Below, piece after piece: positions 8,852 through 16,545 of a stretch of 35,290 nucleotides of DNA. The DNA comes from Oscillospiraceae bacterium (GTDB lineage: Bacteria; Bacillota; Clostridia; Oscillospirales; CAG-272). The DNA is taken from positions 1 through 35,290 of the forward strand of contig SVRJ01000024.1 of NCBI GenBank assembly GCA_015064885.1. Reading direction: 5' to 3'. The position numbers and the translations under genes are program-made. The notes beneath the pieces were generated by a model, which ran no database searches, was not told the DNA's origin, and saw nothing but the letters and a program-made list of their open reading frames with translations. The number at the start of each line of letters is the position of its first letter. Within the stretch, counting starts at the first letter, position 1.

Positions 8852-10048
8852 ATGGGATACAATCAAAAAATGTTCGGTCTCGGAAGCAAGAGATCGGTCA
8901 TAAGAGAAATATTCGAATACAGTAAGACACGCGCAAGTGAAATAGGCGCGGAAAACGTCTTCGATTTCAGCCTCGGAAATCCGAGCGTTCCCGCTCCGAG
9001 TGAGGTGAATGAAACGATAAAGGCTCTTCTTTCCGAAAAGGATTCGGTATCGCTTCACGGATATACCTCCGCGCAGGGCGACCTTTCTGTCAGAGAGGCT
9101 GTTTCAAATAATATAAGGAGCAGATTCGGTGTAAATATGAGCCCGAATCTCATCTATATGACCTGCGGTGCCGCTGCTTCTCTTTCTATATGCCTCAAGG
9201 CTCTCGTGGAAGAAAACAGCGACGACGAGTGCATAGTTTTCGCCCCCTTTTTCACCGAGTACAGGGTATTCATTGAAAACGCGGGAGCAAGGGTAGTCAT
9301 AAGCGATCCTGTGCAGGGAACGCTTCAGATAGACGCAAAAGATCTTGAAGCAAAGATAAACGAGCGCACAAAGGCCGTTATCGTCAACTCTCCGAACAAT
9401 CCGAGCGGTGTCGTATACACCGAGGAAACTATAAAGGCACTCACGGACATTCTGAAAAAGAAAAGTGAGGAATACGGTCACGTCATATATCTTATTGCCG
9501 ACGAGCCGTACAGAGAGCTTGTCTACACAGACGTCTCTGTTCCCTATCTTATGAATTACTACAAAAACACTCTCGTTTGCTATTCCTACTCGAAGTCTCT
9601 TTCCCTCCCCGGTGAGAGAATAGGTTATATCGCAGTCTGCCCCGATATGGAAGATTGCGTAAGCATCTATCTTGCAGTATGCGGTGCGGGCAGATCTCTC
9701 GGCTACGTATGTGCACCGAGCCTCTTCCAGCACGTGATAGGAAAATGCATTGACGCAAAGGTCGATATAGAGGTATACCGCGAAAACAGAGATATTCTCT
9801 ATAACAGCCTCACCTCCTACGGCTACGAATGCGTAAAGCCCGACGGTGCCTTCTATCTCTTTGTAAGGGCACTTGAGGAAGACGCATATAAATTCTATGA
9901 AAAAGCAAAGGCGCACGAGGTGCTCGTCGTTCCGTGCGACGACTTCGGAATAAAGGGATACGTCCGCATAGCTTACTGCGTTGACAAAGCGCGCGTGCTC
10001 GGTGCGCTCCCCGCTTTCAAGGCTATTGCCGAGGAATATTTGGGATAA
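8852..10048 (+). CDS. PLP-dependent class I/II aminotransferase
   Basis: A 398-residue fold-type I aminotransferase. It shows LGNPS (about 41-45), the HGYTSAQGD substrate stretch (69-77), NSPNNPSG (179-186), IADEPY with Asp217 contacting the pyridine nitrogen, the Schiff-base Lys248 in YSYSKSLSLPGERIGY, and a C-terminal arginine (YVRIAY) that binds the substrate carboxylate. It would convert an amino acid to the 2-oxoacid fed to IorAB, placing it at the head of the pathway though last in the operon. AAAAGG stands 12 bases before the ATG, which is rather far. No intrinsic terminator follows. Confidence 0.93.
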   Translation: MGYNQKMFGLGSKRSVIREIFEYSKTRASEIGAENVFDFSLGNPSVPAPSEVNETIKALLSEKDSVSLHGYTSAQGDLSVREAVSNNIRSRFGVNMSPNLIYMTCGAAASLSICLKALVEENSDDECIVFAPFFTEYRVFIENAGARVVISDPVQGTLQIDAKDLEAKINERTKAVIVNSPNNPSGVVYTEETIKALTDILKKKSEEYGHVIYLIADEPYRELVYTDVSVPYLMNYYKNTLVCYSYSKSLSLPGERIGYIAVCPDMEDCVSIYLAVCGAGRSLGYVCAPSLFQHVIGKCIDAKVDIEVYRENRDILYNSLTSYGYECVKPDGAFYLFVRALEEDAYKFYEKAKAHEVLVVPCDDFGIKGYVRIAYCVDKARVLGALPAFKAIAEEYLG

Positions 10049-10191
10049 AACAAAAGATTACCGACCTCACAAGGGTAAAACATATAGAATTCTCGCATTT
10101 CGGGAGTGATTCCTTCACCCCGGGGTGGTATTCCTTCTGACGAAATGATAGAATTATAGCAACGAATAACCCGAATGTGAGGATAGATCTT
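10049..10191. other. intergenic region without a clear terminator
   Basis: The sequence between the operon end and the first Xre regulator holds a 12-bp palindrome, CACCCCGGGGTG (10116-10127), flanked by two ATTCCTT copies. No U-tract follows it, so it is not a normal intrinsic terminator. A possible extended -10 for the next gene is listed separately. Confidence 0.5.
10146..10154 (+). promoter_or_regulatory. possible extended -10 for the first Xre gene
   Basis: TGATAGAAT (10146-10154) fits an extended -10 hexamer about 40 bases before the ATG at 10192. No convincing -35 hexamer stands 17 bp upstream, so the call is tentative. Confidence 0.35.
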
Positions 10192-11535
10192 ATGGAAAAG
10201 AAAACGATAGGCAAATTCATATCGGCTCTGCGCAGAGCAAACGGTATGACACAAAAGGAGCTTGGCGAAAAGCTCTTTGTTTCGGATAAAACGGTTAGCC
10301 GATGGGAGTGCGACGAATGTACCCCGGAGCTATCCTTGATACCTTCGATAGCGGAGATCTTCGGCATCACCACCGATGAGCTTCTGCGCGGAGAACGAAA
10401 CAATCCCGACCGAGAAGCAGTATCGGAAGATGCGGCGAGTAAGCAGAAGGCAAAAAGTGATAAGCAGTTCAAGCTGATGCTTGATCGAAACAACCGCAAA
10501 TACAAAAACTTAACTCTGATCTCTGTCGGCATCACGATTCTCGGCCTTATTGTTGCGATAATCGCCAATGTAGGTTTTTCAAAAGGGCTGATAGCCTTTT
10601 GCCTTGCAACCGCTTTTTGCGTAGCAAGTGAGATATGTCAGATATGCTTCGCCATCAACGCGCGTATTACCCCCGACGAGGACGATGATACTTACACCGA
10701 TAAAATAGAAGTAGCAAATACAGGTGTGATAAAAACTGCAACAACAATTACATTTGTGAACTTGCTTTTATTTGCGTTCTGCTTACCGCTTGTAACGATG
10801 ATAAACGGAGCAAACTACGGCTTGGTATTTGAATATTGGCTCGGATATGGTTTGCTTTGGTCTGCCATTGCCTTTGTCGTGTGTTATATCCTCTATGCGC
10901 TTATTATTCACAAGACGCTATGCAAAAAGGGCTTAATCGTCCTTACAGAAAAGCGAACAGACGAGATCAAGCACAACAATAAACTGCTTGTCAAGACTGT
11001 TTCAATTTCTATCGCTGTTGCTCTTATCTTGGGCGCCGGCGTCGTGGTTTGGAACACCGTCGGATGGGATGTTACAATGAAGGAGAAGACCTTTGACAGC
11101 TGGGCCGATTTCAAGGCGTTTATGGAAGATGATTATGACAAATGGGTAGAAAGCGGATATAGCTATATTGATCTTGATGGAAATCTCGTTATACAGACTC
11201 AGATCGGCAATGACGTTGAAGAGATCTACCCGGACGGTGAAAAGACCTCACCGGATAAAGCTTACCCCAAGAAAGAGATCACCCAAATCAGAAATTCAAA
11301 GGGTGAAGTCATCTGCGAGTATTACTATAACCCAGATCTCTATAAACGGATAATTTTCACCGAATCTTCTGTTGATAGAATGCCGGTTACGGTACTCACA
11401 AATCAAGCCTATTATGATGGCCGCGACATATTCCAAGCAGTAGAGTCGACACTGTACACGCTCATCGTGGTAGACTTTGTCGTTGCGACAGGCATTTATC
11501 TCATAAAAACAAAAAAAGGCAGGAAAACGGTATAA
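10192..11535 (+). CDS. Xre-family HTH regulator with membrane domain (1)
   Basis: A 447-residue protein. Residues 7-60 form a Cro/C1-type helix-turn-helix (MTQKELGEKLFVSDKTVSRWE). Hydrophobic segments follow at about 107-126, 132-154, 183-204, 216-240 and 267-288, then a roughly 130-residue soluble stretch and a last hydrophobic segment near 418-438. It is thus a DNA-binding protein tied to the membrane. The ATG at 10192 is chosen because TGAGGA precedes it by about 9 bases; a GTG in frame at 10177 overlaps that site. It is the first of three such genes in a row and ends at a strong terminator. Target genes and signal are unknown. Confidence 0.87.
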   Translation: MEKKTIGKFISALRRANGMTQKELGEKLFVSDKTVSRWECDECTPELSLIPSIAEIFGITTDELLRGERNNPDREAVSEDAASKQKAKSDKQFKLMLDRNNRKYKNLTLISVGITILGLIVAIIANVGFSKGLIAFCLATAFCVASEICQICFAINARITPDEDDDTYTDKIEVANTGVIKTATTITFVNLLLFAFCLPLVTMINGANYGLVFEYWLGYGLLWSAIAFVVCYILYALIIHKTLCKKGLIVLTEKRTDEIKHNNKLLVKTVSISIAVALILGAGVVVWNTVGWDVTMKEKTFDSWADFKAFMEDDYDKWVESGYSYIDLDGNLVIQTQIGNDVEEIYPDGEKTSPDKAYPKKEITQIRNSKGEVICEYYYNPDLYKRIIFTESSVDRMPVTVLTNQAYYDGRDIFQAVESTLYTLIVVDFVVATGIYLIKTKKGRKTV

Positions 11536-11537
11536 TA

Positions 11538-11574
11538 ACATCCCTCGTTCTTTATTGGAGCGAGGGATGTTTTA
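11538..11574 (+). terminator. intrinsic terminator after Xre gene 1
   Basis: A 13-bp stem (11538-11550 with 11558-11570, one T-G pair) with a 7-base loop is followed by TTTTA. The central 25 bases (11542-11566) recur exactly at 12220-12244 after Xre gene 2. Confidence 0.85.
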
Positions 11575-11615
11575 TAGAAAAATGGCTCAAAAGCAGTAAT
11601 GTTAACACGCATTGC

Positions 11616-11644
11616 TTGAAGCAACGGCACTTTTGATGTATAAT
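11616..11644 (+). promoter_or_regulatory. promoter for Xre gene 2
   Basis: TTGAAG (11616-11621) and TATAAT (11639-11644) are separated by 17 bp, about 30 bases before the ATG at 11674. It lies downstream of the terminator at 11538-11574, so this gene is its own transcription unit. Confidence 0.75.
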
Positions 11645-11673
11645 ATAGTCAGTTTTTATAGGAGGTTATTCTA

Positions 11674-12186
11674 ATGCTAAAAGAAAACATAAAAACAATC
11701 AGAAAGGCAAAAGGACTCTCCCAAGAGGAGCTTGCTATTAAATTAAACGTAGTGCGACAAACGATTTCAAAATGGGAGCAAGGATTATCGGTGCCGGACT
11801 CTGAAATGCTTGTAACGCTGTCAGAAGTGCTTGAAACACCGGTAAGTACATTGCTTGGCGAAACTATTGCTGAACAGCAGGCAGATGAACTGAAAGCAAT
11901 ATCCGAGAAATTGGAGGTCATCAATTTGCAGCTTGCTCAAAGAAAAATAATGAGAAGAATGGTACTTCATTGGTGCTTCATTTCGGTTTGCGCTCTTATT
12001 GTGGTAACATTTTTAGTCCTTTTCTTAATGGGTAGTCCCTATCTTAAATGGGACTATAGTAATCCGGAATGGGCTGTCGTAGGGGTGGCGTTTCATGCGT
12101 TTGAGTGGTTATTTGTAAGAACAGCTCCGATTGCTTTTATCGGTGCTTTTGCGGGAATTATTCTGACTCGAAAAAGACAATCATAG
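11674..12186 (+). CDS. Xre-family HTH regulator with membrane domain (2)
   Basis: A 170-residue protein: an N-terminal Cro/C1 helix-turn-helix (about 5-60, LSQEELAIKLNVVRQTISKWEQG), a short Glu/Lys-rich linker likely to be helical (65-93), and two hydrophobic segments at about 98-119 and 135-165 ending in a positive tail (RKRQS). This fits a small membrane-tethered regulator. The start is marked by TAGGAGG about 9 bases upstream. It has its own promoter and the same terminator sequence as the gene before it. Its AT-rich codon use differs from the flanking metabolic genes, which suggests transfer. Confidence 0.87.
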   Translation: MLKENIKTIRKAKGLSQEELAIKLNVVRQTISKWEQGLSVPDSEMLVTLSEVLETPVSTLLGETIAEQQADELKAISEKLEVINLQLAQRKIMRRMVLHWCFISVCALIVVTFLVLFLMGSPYLKWDYSNPEWAVVGVAFHAFEWLFVRTAPIAFIGAFAGIILTRKRQS

Positions 12187-12218
12187 CATTTCTCGGGTGG
12201 CTTCGCAATAAATTATCC

Positions 12219-12248
12219 GCCCTCGTTCTTTATTGGAGCGAGGGCTGT
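12219..12248 (+). terminator. terminator-like hairpin after Xre gene 2
   Basis: The hairpin at 12219-12245 has a 10-bp stem including one T-G pair and contains the same 25 bases as the terminator at 11542-11566. The run after it (TGTTCTG) is only weakly T-rich, so termination may be less efficient than at the first copy. Confidence 0.65.
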
Positions 12249-12255
12249 TCTGCAC

Positions 12256-12285
12256 AAAGTAACAACGTGATCACCTAAAGTAACA
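12256..12285. promoter_or_regulatory. candidate operator upstream of Xre gene 3
   Basis: AAAGTAACA occurs at 12256-12264 and again at 12277-12285, a 21-bp period (two helical turns). The palindrome GTGATCAC (12267-12274) lies between. The block is about 35 bp upstream of the -10 at 12319, a good place for a regulator site, possibly autoregulation by one of the three Xre proteins. Confidence 0.4.
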
Positions 12286-12315
12286 CCCAAATGGGTAGAA
12301 AAACTGCCCGAAATG

Positions 12316-12324
12316 TGATATAAT
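12316..12324 (+). promoter_or_regulatory. extended -10 promoter for Xre gene 3
   Basis: TGATATAAT (12316-12324) is a perfect extended -10 about 28 bases upstream of the ATG at 12352. The -35 region is poor, consistent with dependence on the extended -10 or on an activator. Confidence 0.7.
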
Positions 12325-12351
12325 AAAAATACATGGAACGGAGGTGTCAAC

Positions 12352-12978
12352 ATGGAGTTTTCCGAAAGATTAAAAAAACTTCGCACTAAAAAAGGCATAT
12401 CTCAGGCAAAGCTTGCAGCAGATATACACATCTCGAGATCTGCCGTTGCAAAATGGGAGAACGGCTTGGGGTTGCCGAGTGACGAGTCGCTCAAACTGTT
12501 AGCTGACTATTTCGGTATCAGCATCGACGACTTGATACCAAACAAGAGCAGCGAAGAGATTTTTGTTTCAAAGAATAAAACTATTGCAGAGCAAAAAAAG
12601 ATCATTATCGGTTTTGCGGCAGGCTGCGCTATCGGTCTGTTTGTATTGGGGTTCATCTTCATTGAACCGTTGCGAGAGAGCTTGGTTCAGATAGGCTTAG
12701 GTATTATTTGCGTGATGCTCGGTATATTCAATATGCGCGGAAATATCGGCACGATCCATTGGTACAATCGCCGCAAGGTCACGAAGGAGAACCAAAAGGC
12801 GTATTGTACATTCGTCGGCCTTGGAACACTTATCGTAGGTGTTGCTATAATTGCTGGTGCAGTTATACAAGCGTTAGGATACCTTGCGGCGAGTGGATTG
12901 GCAATAGGAGTAGGTGTGTTAATTGGATTAGCTCTTATACTGTACGCACAATTCAAATATAACAGAGGTATCTTCTAA
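12352..12978 (+). CDS. Xre-family HTH regulator with membrane domain (3)
   Basis: A 208-residue protein. A Cro/C1 helix-turn-helix occupies about 5-60 (ISQAKLAADIHISRSAVAKWENG), and hydrophobic segments begin at about residue 82. A pair lies around 82-120 and a second, Gly/Ala-rich pair runs to the C-terminus, giving around four membrane helices. Start support is ACGGAGG about 8 bases upstream. It is third in the row of membrane-anchored regulators and convergent with the nuclease lipoprotein gene. Its function and signal are unknown; relatives often regulate stress or antimicrobial-peptide responses, but no transporter partner is present here. Confidence 0.87.
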   Translation: MEFSERLKKLRTKKGISQAKLAADIHISRSAVAKWENGLGLPSDESLKLLADYFGISIDDLIPNKSSEEIFVSKNKTIAEQKKIIIGFAAGCAIGLFVLGFIFIEPLRESLVQIGLGIICVMLGIFNMRGNIGTIHWYNRRKVTKENQKAYCTFVGLGTLIVGVAIIAGAVIQALGYLAASGLAIGVGVLIGLALILYAQFKYNRGIF

Positions 12979-13276
12979 AGCTACGCCTCTGCTAACGAAA
13001 TATCAACGCATATTGTTTTCGTCTTTCGTATAAAACAATGGCGTCGTTAAGCGGGGGCGTCGATGGCGCGCCCTACCGCCGACGGTCTGATAATAGCGGA
13101 TAGTGTTATTTTTCTTTATGCATTTTATCACCGTCATCATTATAAACAAATCGGCAGAGAAAACAATATCTCTGCCGATTTTCGTATATCGTGCGTCGCA
13201 GATAACTCCGCTCTCGCAATTTGTACCCGTTCTTATAAGAAGGAGCGTGATCCGTCGGGTGATCTTAATATTCAGC
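12979..13276. other. convergent intergenic region
   Basis: The roughly 300-base gap between the third Xre gene and the leftward nuclease gene contains an inverted repeat (13012-13019 with 13032-13039), a short GC-rich stretch with GGCGCGCC around 13066, and the bidirectional terminator listed separately. Short open frames here have no ribosome sites or recognisable products. I see no further gene. Confidence 0.5.
13148..13183. terminator. bidirectional terminator
   Basis: A perfect stem pairs 13148-13160 with 13169-13181 around an 8-base loop. T-rich sequence follows on both strands (TTTTCG to the right, TTTGTTTA on the minus strand), so it can end both the Xre gene and the nuclease gene. 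Confidence 0.8.
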
Positions 13277-15049
13277 TCAGTTAAATTTAATGTCGGCAAT
13301 AAGCCAGCAGTGGTCAGAGCCGTAGATTATCTCGTTCTTATAGAGAGTCTGATATTTGAGGACCGTGGTATCCTTTGTTGCGGTGATATGGTCGCAGGAG
13401 CCCCATGAAAGATCGTCCTTCGTAAAGTTGTGCCACGAGCCTACGTTGTTCATCTGAGTAACAGCCGCATACTTTGCGTCAAGGATGTCAGCATCGGCAA
13501 TATATTTCTTGAACTCGTCTGTTATCTCGTTTGCGTTGAAGTCACCCGTAGTGAATACAGGGCATCTCTTCTTCATTTCGTTTACGAATGCCGTAAGCTC
13601 ACCGACCTGAAGGAAGCCGTTCTCTCTTCCGCTTCCGTCCCAGTGTGTGCTTACAAAGCAGAATTCCTGCCCCGTAGTCTTATCCTTGAGGATCGCCCAG
13701 GTGTAGCAACGGCAGCGTGCGTTATTGTGCTTTGAATAGTGCTGAACTCCGCTCTCTACGAGGGTATACAGATCTTTTCTGTACATTACTGTGGAGAATA
13801 CGTATTCGCCGTCTGTTCTCTGAGGGTTCTTAAACTTGAGTATCTCCCACTTTTCCGCATATTCGGGATACTCCTCTGCAGCGGCATACCAATTCATCGT
13901 CATCTCCTGGAAGCCGACGACGGTAGGCTGATAGTAATCGAACGCAGCGTAGAGTATCTCTTTTCTTATGGATACTGGGAGGAAGGGATTAAGTGCCGCA
14001 TTTGCCGTCCAGGATTCAAATTCCGCAAGAATATTACAGCTCATGATACGGAGATCCGAGTCTGCGGGCTTTGAGGAATCAAGAGTATCGTCAAAGAGGT
14101 CGCCCTCAAGAACGAAGTCCTTTTCCACAACTACCTCCTTCTTTCCCTTTATAAAGTTATAAAGGAGAGATGAGAATATCTTCGGAAGAGAATGCTCACC
14201 GCCCGATTTTATAACCAGCTTTGTTCCGGAGATCTTCGCGCAGTAGGTAAGAGCCTTCGGAGTGGGTATCGCCTTGCTCTCCTCACGGTTGGTATCGCCT
14301 ATAAGTATCTCGTGATCGCTCGGGTCACACGAGGTATCGAGCGCCATGTCGAGAACGTATCCGCATTTCTTTGCTATATCGTCACGGAATGCCGCGATAA
14401 CAGTATCGAGATCCCTGTCCGCATATACTATCTTGTATTTGCTCAGCTCGTTTCCGAGTATCTTCCATGAGGATATCGTATAATTTTTAGTGATCTCGGG
14501 TACGTAGTTTTCCGCTTTCATCTTTATGTTCTTCCCTTCTGCAGTATTTTCCGCCTTTGCCAGAACGTTTTCTTGGATATATTCTATAAGCTTGGTATAT
14601 CCCGAGGCATTGTACGCGGCAAGAATGATATTTGAACCGTCCACTATTATTTTGTAGTCATGGTACTTAAGATCCGAGAATACCTTCTGAGATTCTTCAA
14701 ACTTTGTCTTTCCTATAAGTATCTTCTTTTCGGGTTTTCCGTCAACTCGCGTGTCATTCGTAATATTGATAGTGATCCCCGCACTTCTTCTGAACTTCTC
14801 GCGAAGGTTAGTCGTTGCAGAGGAAACGTACTCCTCACAGCCCTTCGGATATACTATCTCGTACTCGCACACTCCGTTCTTCACTATATCGAAGAATACC
14901 TCCTCCGCGGGCGGTTCTGTGGTATCCGCGGGAGTGGTGTCCCCCGTCGGCAGATCCTCACCGTCCTTGCAGGAAGCAAGCGCGGTAAGGAGGGTCAAAA
15001 AACAGAGCAAAATTGAAAGTCCTTTTTTGATAATAGCTTGTGTTTTCAT
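13277..15049 (-). CDS. lipoprotein endonuclease/exonuclease/phosphatase (EEP) domain protein
   Basis: A 590-residue exported lipoprotein; the lipobox LASC places the lipidated Cys at 27. Two copies of a small module follow: about 63-160 with ILIGKTKFEES, and about 205-300 with ILIGDTNREES. The C-terminal part (332-590) has the EEP catalytic signature: SCNIL (Asn339), FQEM (Glu382), STHWD (His469), TGDFNAN (Asp503, Asn505), CDHI and GSDHCW (Asp579, His580). It therefore probably cleaves phosphodiester or phosphomonoester bonds outside the membrane; the substrate is not known. AGGAGA lies 6 bases before the start. It is last in the GNAT/AAC(3)-like operon. Confidence 0.88.
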   Translation of the reverse strand: MKTQAIIKKGLSILLCFLTLLTALASCKDGEDLPTGDTTPADTTEPPAEEVFFDIVKNGVCEYEIVYPKGCEEYVSSATTNLREKFRRSAGITINITNDTRVDGKPEKKILIGKTKFEESQKVFSDLKYHDYKIIVDGSNIILAAYNASGYTKLIEYIQENVLAKAENTAEGKNIKMKAENYVPEITKNYTISSWKILGNELSKYKIVYADRDLDTVIAAFRDDIAKKCGYVLDMALDTSCDPSDHEILIGDTNREESKAIPTPKALTYCAKISGTKLVIKSGGEHSLPKIFSSLLYNFIKGKKEVVVEKDFVLEGDLFDDTLDSSKPADSDLRIMSCNILAEFESWTANAALNPFLPVSIRKEILYAAFDYYQPTVVGFQEMTMNWYAAAEEYPEYAEKWEILKFKNPQRTDGEYVFSTVMYRKDLYTLVESGVQHYSKHNNARCRCYTWAILKDKTTGQEFCFVSTHWDGSGRENGFLQVGELTAFVNEMKKRCPVFTTGDFNANEITDEFKKYIADADILDAKYAAVTQMNNVGSWHNFTKDDLSWGSCDHITATKDTTVLKYQTLYKNEIIYGSDHCWLIADIKFN

Positions 15050-15058
15050 TCTTTTCTC

Positions 15059-15874
15059 CTAATCAAATATTTTTTTAACGTATTCCTCGGATATAGGCTC
15101 GTCGCCCATGCAAAGATCTCTGTCCGCACATTCCCACAGACGGATAACTGTATCCGCAGTCCTTCTCGCGTCACAGCAATAAACGAGCGCACCTCCGAGA
15201 TTTGTATATTTCACGGCTCCGGTATATTCGAGAGCGTATTTATAGTTTGGATAAAATTCCGAAACTCCGGGTACTCCGGGAGGGAGTCCCTCTGTCTTAT
15301 GCGGGTGATAATCCCTGATAACAAGGCTTTTTCCGTTTCTGTCGGTCACCCTGATGTCAAAGCCTTCTTTATTTATTCTGTTTTCCACACCTATTCGCTC
15401 CTCCACCGCATGAAGATAGGTGTTTCTCTCATGACCGACACCGAGAAGAAGTATCACTCCATCCTCCTCGTACAGTCTTGAAAGGCAGGAGAATATCGGT
15501 GCGGGCGTTCTGCATTTCTCCTCGCCCTTGATATATTCCTCCGCCCCTTCGCCGAAAGCGACGACAGAATGCGTAGGGTGAAGAGAGCGCACTCCGTCCT
15601 CACGTCTTACGGCTACCGTAGGCAGAGTGCCGATACACGGCAGCGTCGTTCTTACGTCAAAGTGCGGAGAGCTTCTGTTAACGTTTTTCCACGTGTGAGT
15701 GGGTATTATAAGCAGCCCCTCCGAAAGATACTCGGTGAATGAGTCTATAAGCCCGTCCGCTCCCCCTTCGATAGCTCCGACAGAGCGAAGCGAGGTGTGA
15801 ACGGTCAGCTTTTTATCCTTGCTTATTCCAAGGTGTGAGAGCATAGAAAAAACGTCCTCACGCTTTACGTACAT
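15059..15874 (-). CDS. AAC(3)-family N-acetyltransferase
   Basis: A 271-residue cytosolic protein of the aminoglycoside 3-N-acetyltransferase family (acetyl-CoA dependent). Conserved landmarks are VHTSLRSVG (about 25-33), the SLHPTHSV block (97-104) and LLLGVGHERNTYLH leading to AVEE (142-158). Many members of this family in anaerobes are not resistance genes and acetylate sugar amines or unknown substrates, so resistance should not be assumed. The ATG abuts the GNAT stop codon, with GGAGG inside the end of that gene, and the nuclease lipoprotein starts 9 bases after its own stop. The three genes form one tightly packed operon. Confidence 0.88.
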   Translation of the reverse strand: MYVKREDVFSMLSHLGISKDKKLTVHTSLRSVGAIEGGADGLIDSFTEYLSEGLLIIPTHTWKNVNRSSPHFDVRTTLPCIGTLPTVAVRREDGVRSLHPTHSVVAFGEGAEEYIKGEEKCRTPAPIFSCLSRLYEEDGVILLLGVGHERNTYLHAVEERIGVENRINKEGFDIRVTDRNGKSLVIRDYHPHKTEGLPPGVPGVSEFYPNYKYALEYTGAVKYTNLGGALVYCCDARRTADTVIRLWECADRDLCMGDEPISEEYVKKIFD

Positions 15875-16372
15875 TTACTCGCCTCCGTTCTTCTTCGTAA
15901 ACACAAGAGAATCTGTCTCCTCGCAGTACCCGTGCGAAACGAATCCAAGCTTTAAAAGGAGTCCTTGACTTGCCTCGTTGCCTTCGAGCACGCGGCAGAC
16001 TACGGTAAGATCGGGTATCCTCGAAAACGCTTCGGAAAGCAGAAGAGAGATCATCTCATACGCGTATCCGCGTCTTTGATAAAGAGGAGCTACAGTGTAG
16101 CCCATAGTGAGCGTATTTTCCTCAAGCAGAAGAGATATCTCGCCAACCATCTCGCAGGTGCCGTTTTTTTCTATCGCAAACATCCCTCTTTTGCCGCAGA
16201 GCAGAACATCGTTCTTTCTCTTTTCGACGAGCAGGGCTATTTTATCACGCTCTCTGAGTTGTCCGCGCTGATAGGCAGAGCAACGCGGATCGTTTCTGTA
16301 GCGGTACATCGTATCAACGTCATCCGCTCGAAGCCTGCGAAGGCTGAGTCTGTCGCTCTTCAGAAAATACAT
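15875..16372 (-). CDS. GNAT-family N-acetyltransferase (RimJ/RimL-like)
   Basis: A 165-residue acetyltransferase with the pattern SDRLSLRRLRADDVDTMYRYRND at its N-terminus, a central acetyl-CoA-binding region (MGYTVAPLYQRRGYAYEM, with the RRGYA loop of GNAT motif A) and the NEASQGLLLKLGF stretch typical of the RimJ/RimL-like branch. The start at 16372 is preferred over an in-frame ATG 18 bases upstream because CGGAGGACGT sits immediately before it. It heads the operon with its own consensus promoter. The substrate is unknown: a ribosomal protein, small amine or antibiotic are all possible. Confidence 0.88.
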   Translation of the reverse strand: MYFLKSDRLSLRRLRADDVDTMYRYRNDPRCSAYQRGQLRERDKIALLVEKRKNDVLLCGKRGMFAIEKNGTCEMVGEISLLLEENTLTMGYTVAPLYQRRGYAYEMISLLLSEAFSRIPDLTVVCRVLEGNEASQGLLLKLGFVSHGYCEETDSLVFTKKNGGE

Positions 16373-16404
16373 ACGTCCTCCGTGTAACATCCGTTATCGC
16401 ATAT

Positions 16405-16433
16405 ATTATATCACGACCGAACTTTTTTTTCAA
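16405..16433 (-). promoter_or_regulatory. promoter for the GNAT operon
   Basis: On the minus strand TTGAAA (16428-16433), a 17-bp spacer ending TGA, and TATAAT (16405-16410) form a strong extended -10 promoter about 35 bases before the ATG at 16372. Confidence 0.85.
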
Positions 16434-16489
16434 GTACTTAAACGAATTTAAATTATTTTAGTACGTTTTCTTTTACGAAATAATATATT

Positions 16490-16537
16490 TATCAAAAATG
16501 ATAGGAGCCGCCTCACCGAACGTGCGAGACGGCTCCT
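16490..16537 (-). terminator. terminator after the metallo-hydrolase lipoprotein
   Basis: An 8-bp GC-rich stem (16503-16510 with 16530-16537) is extended past one mismatch by three more pairs. On the minus strand it is followed by ATCATTTTTGA. It separates the upstream metallo-hydrolase unit from the GNAT promoter. Confidence 0.8.
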
Positions 16538-16545
16538 GTATTATA

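Noticed and set aside
9973-10254. Leftward 93-codon ORF across the gap after the aminotransferase
   Set aside because: It overlaps both neighbouring genes on the opposite strand and has no ribosome site or known domain; only the palindrome at 10116-10127 is kept as a note.
13063-13284. Small rightward ORF before the nuclease gene
   Set aside because: No ribosome site, and it runs through the bidirectional terminator hairpin.
15059-15874. Aminoglycoside resistance gene
   Set aside because: The family match is clear, but many members do not confer resistance and the operon context gives no support.
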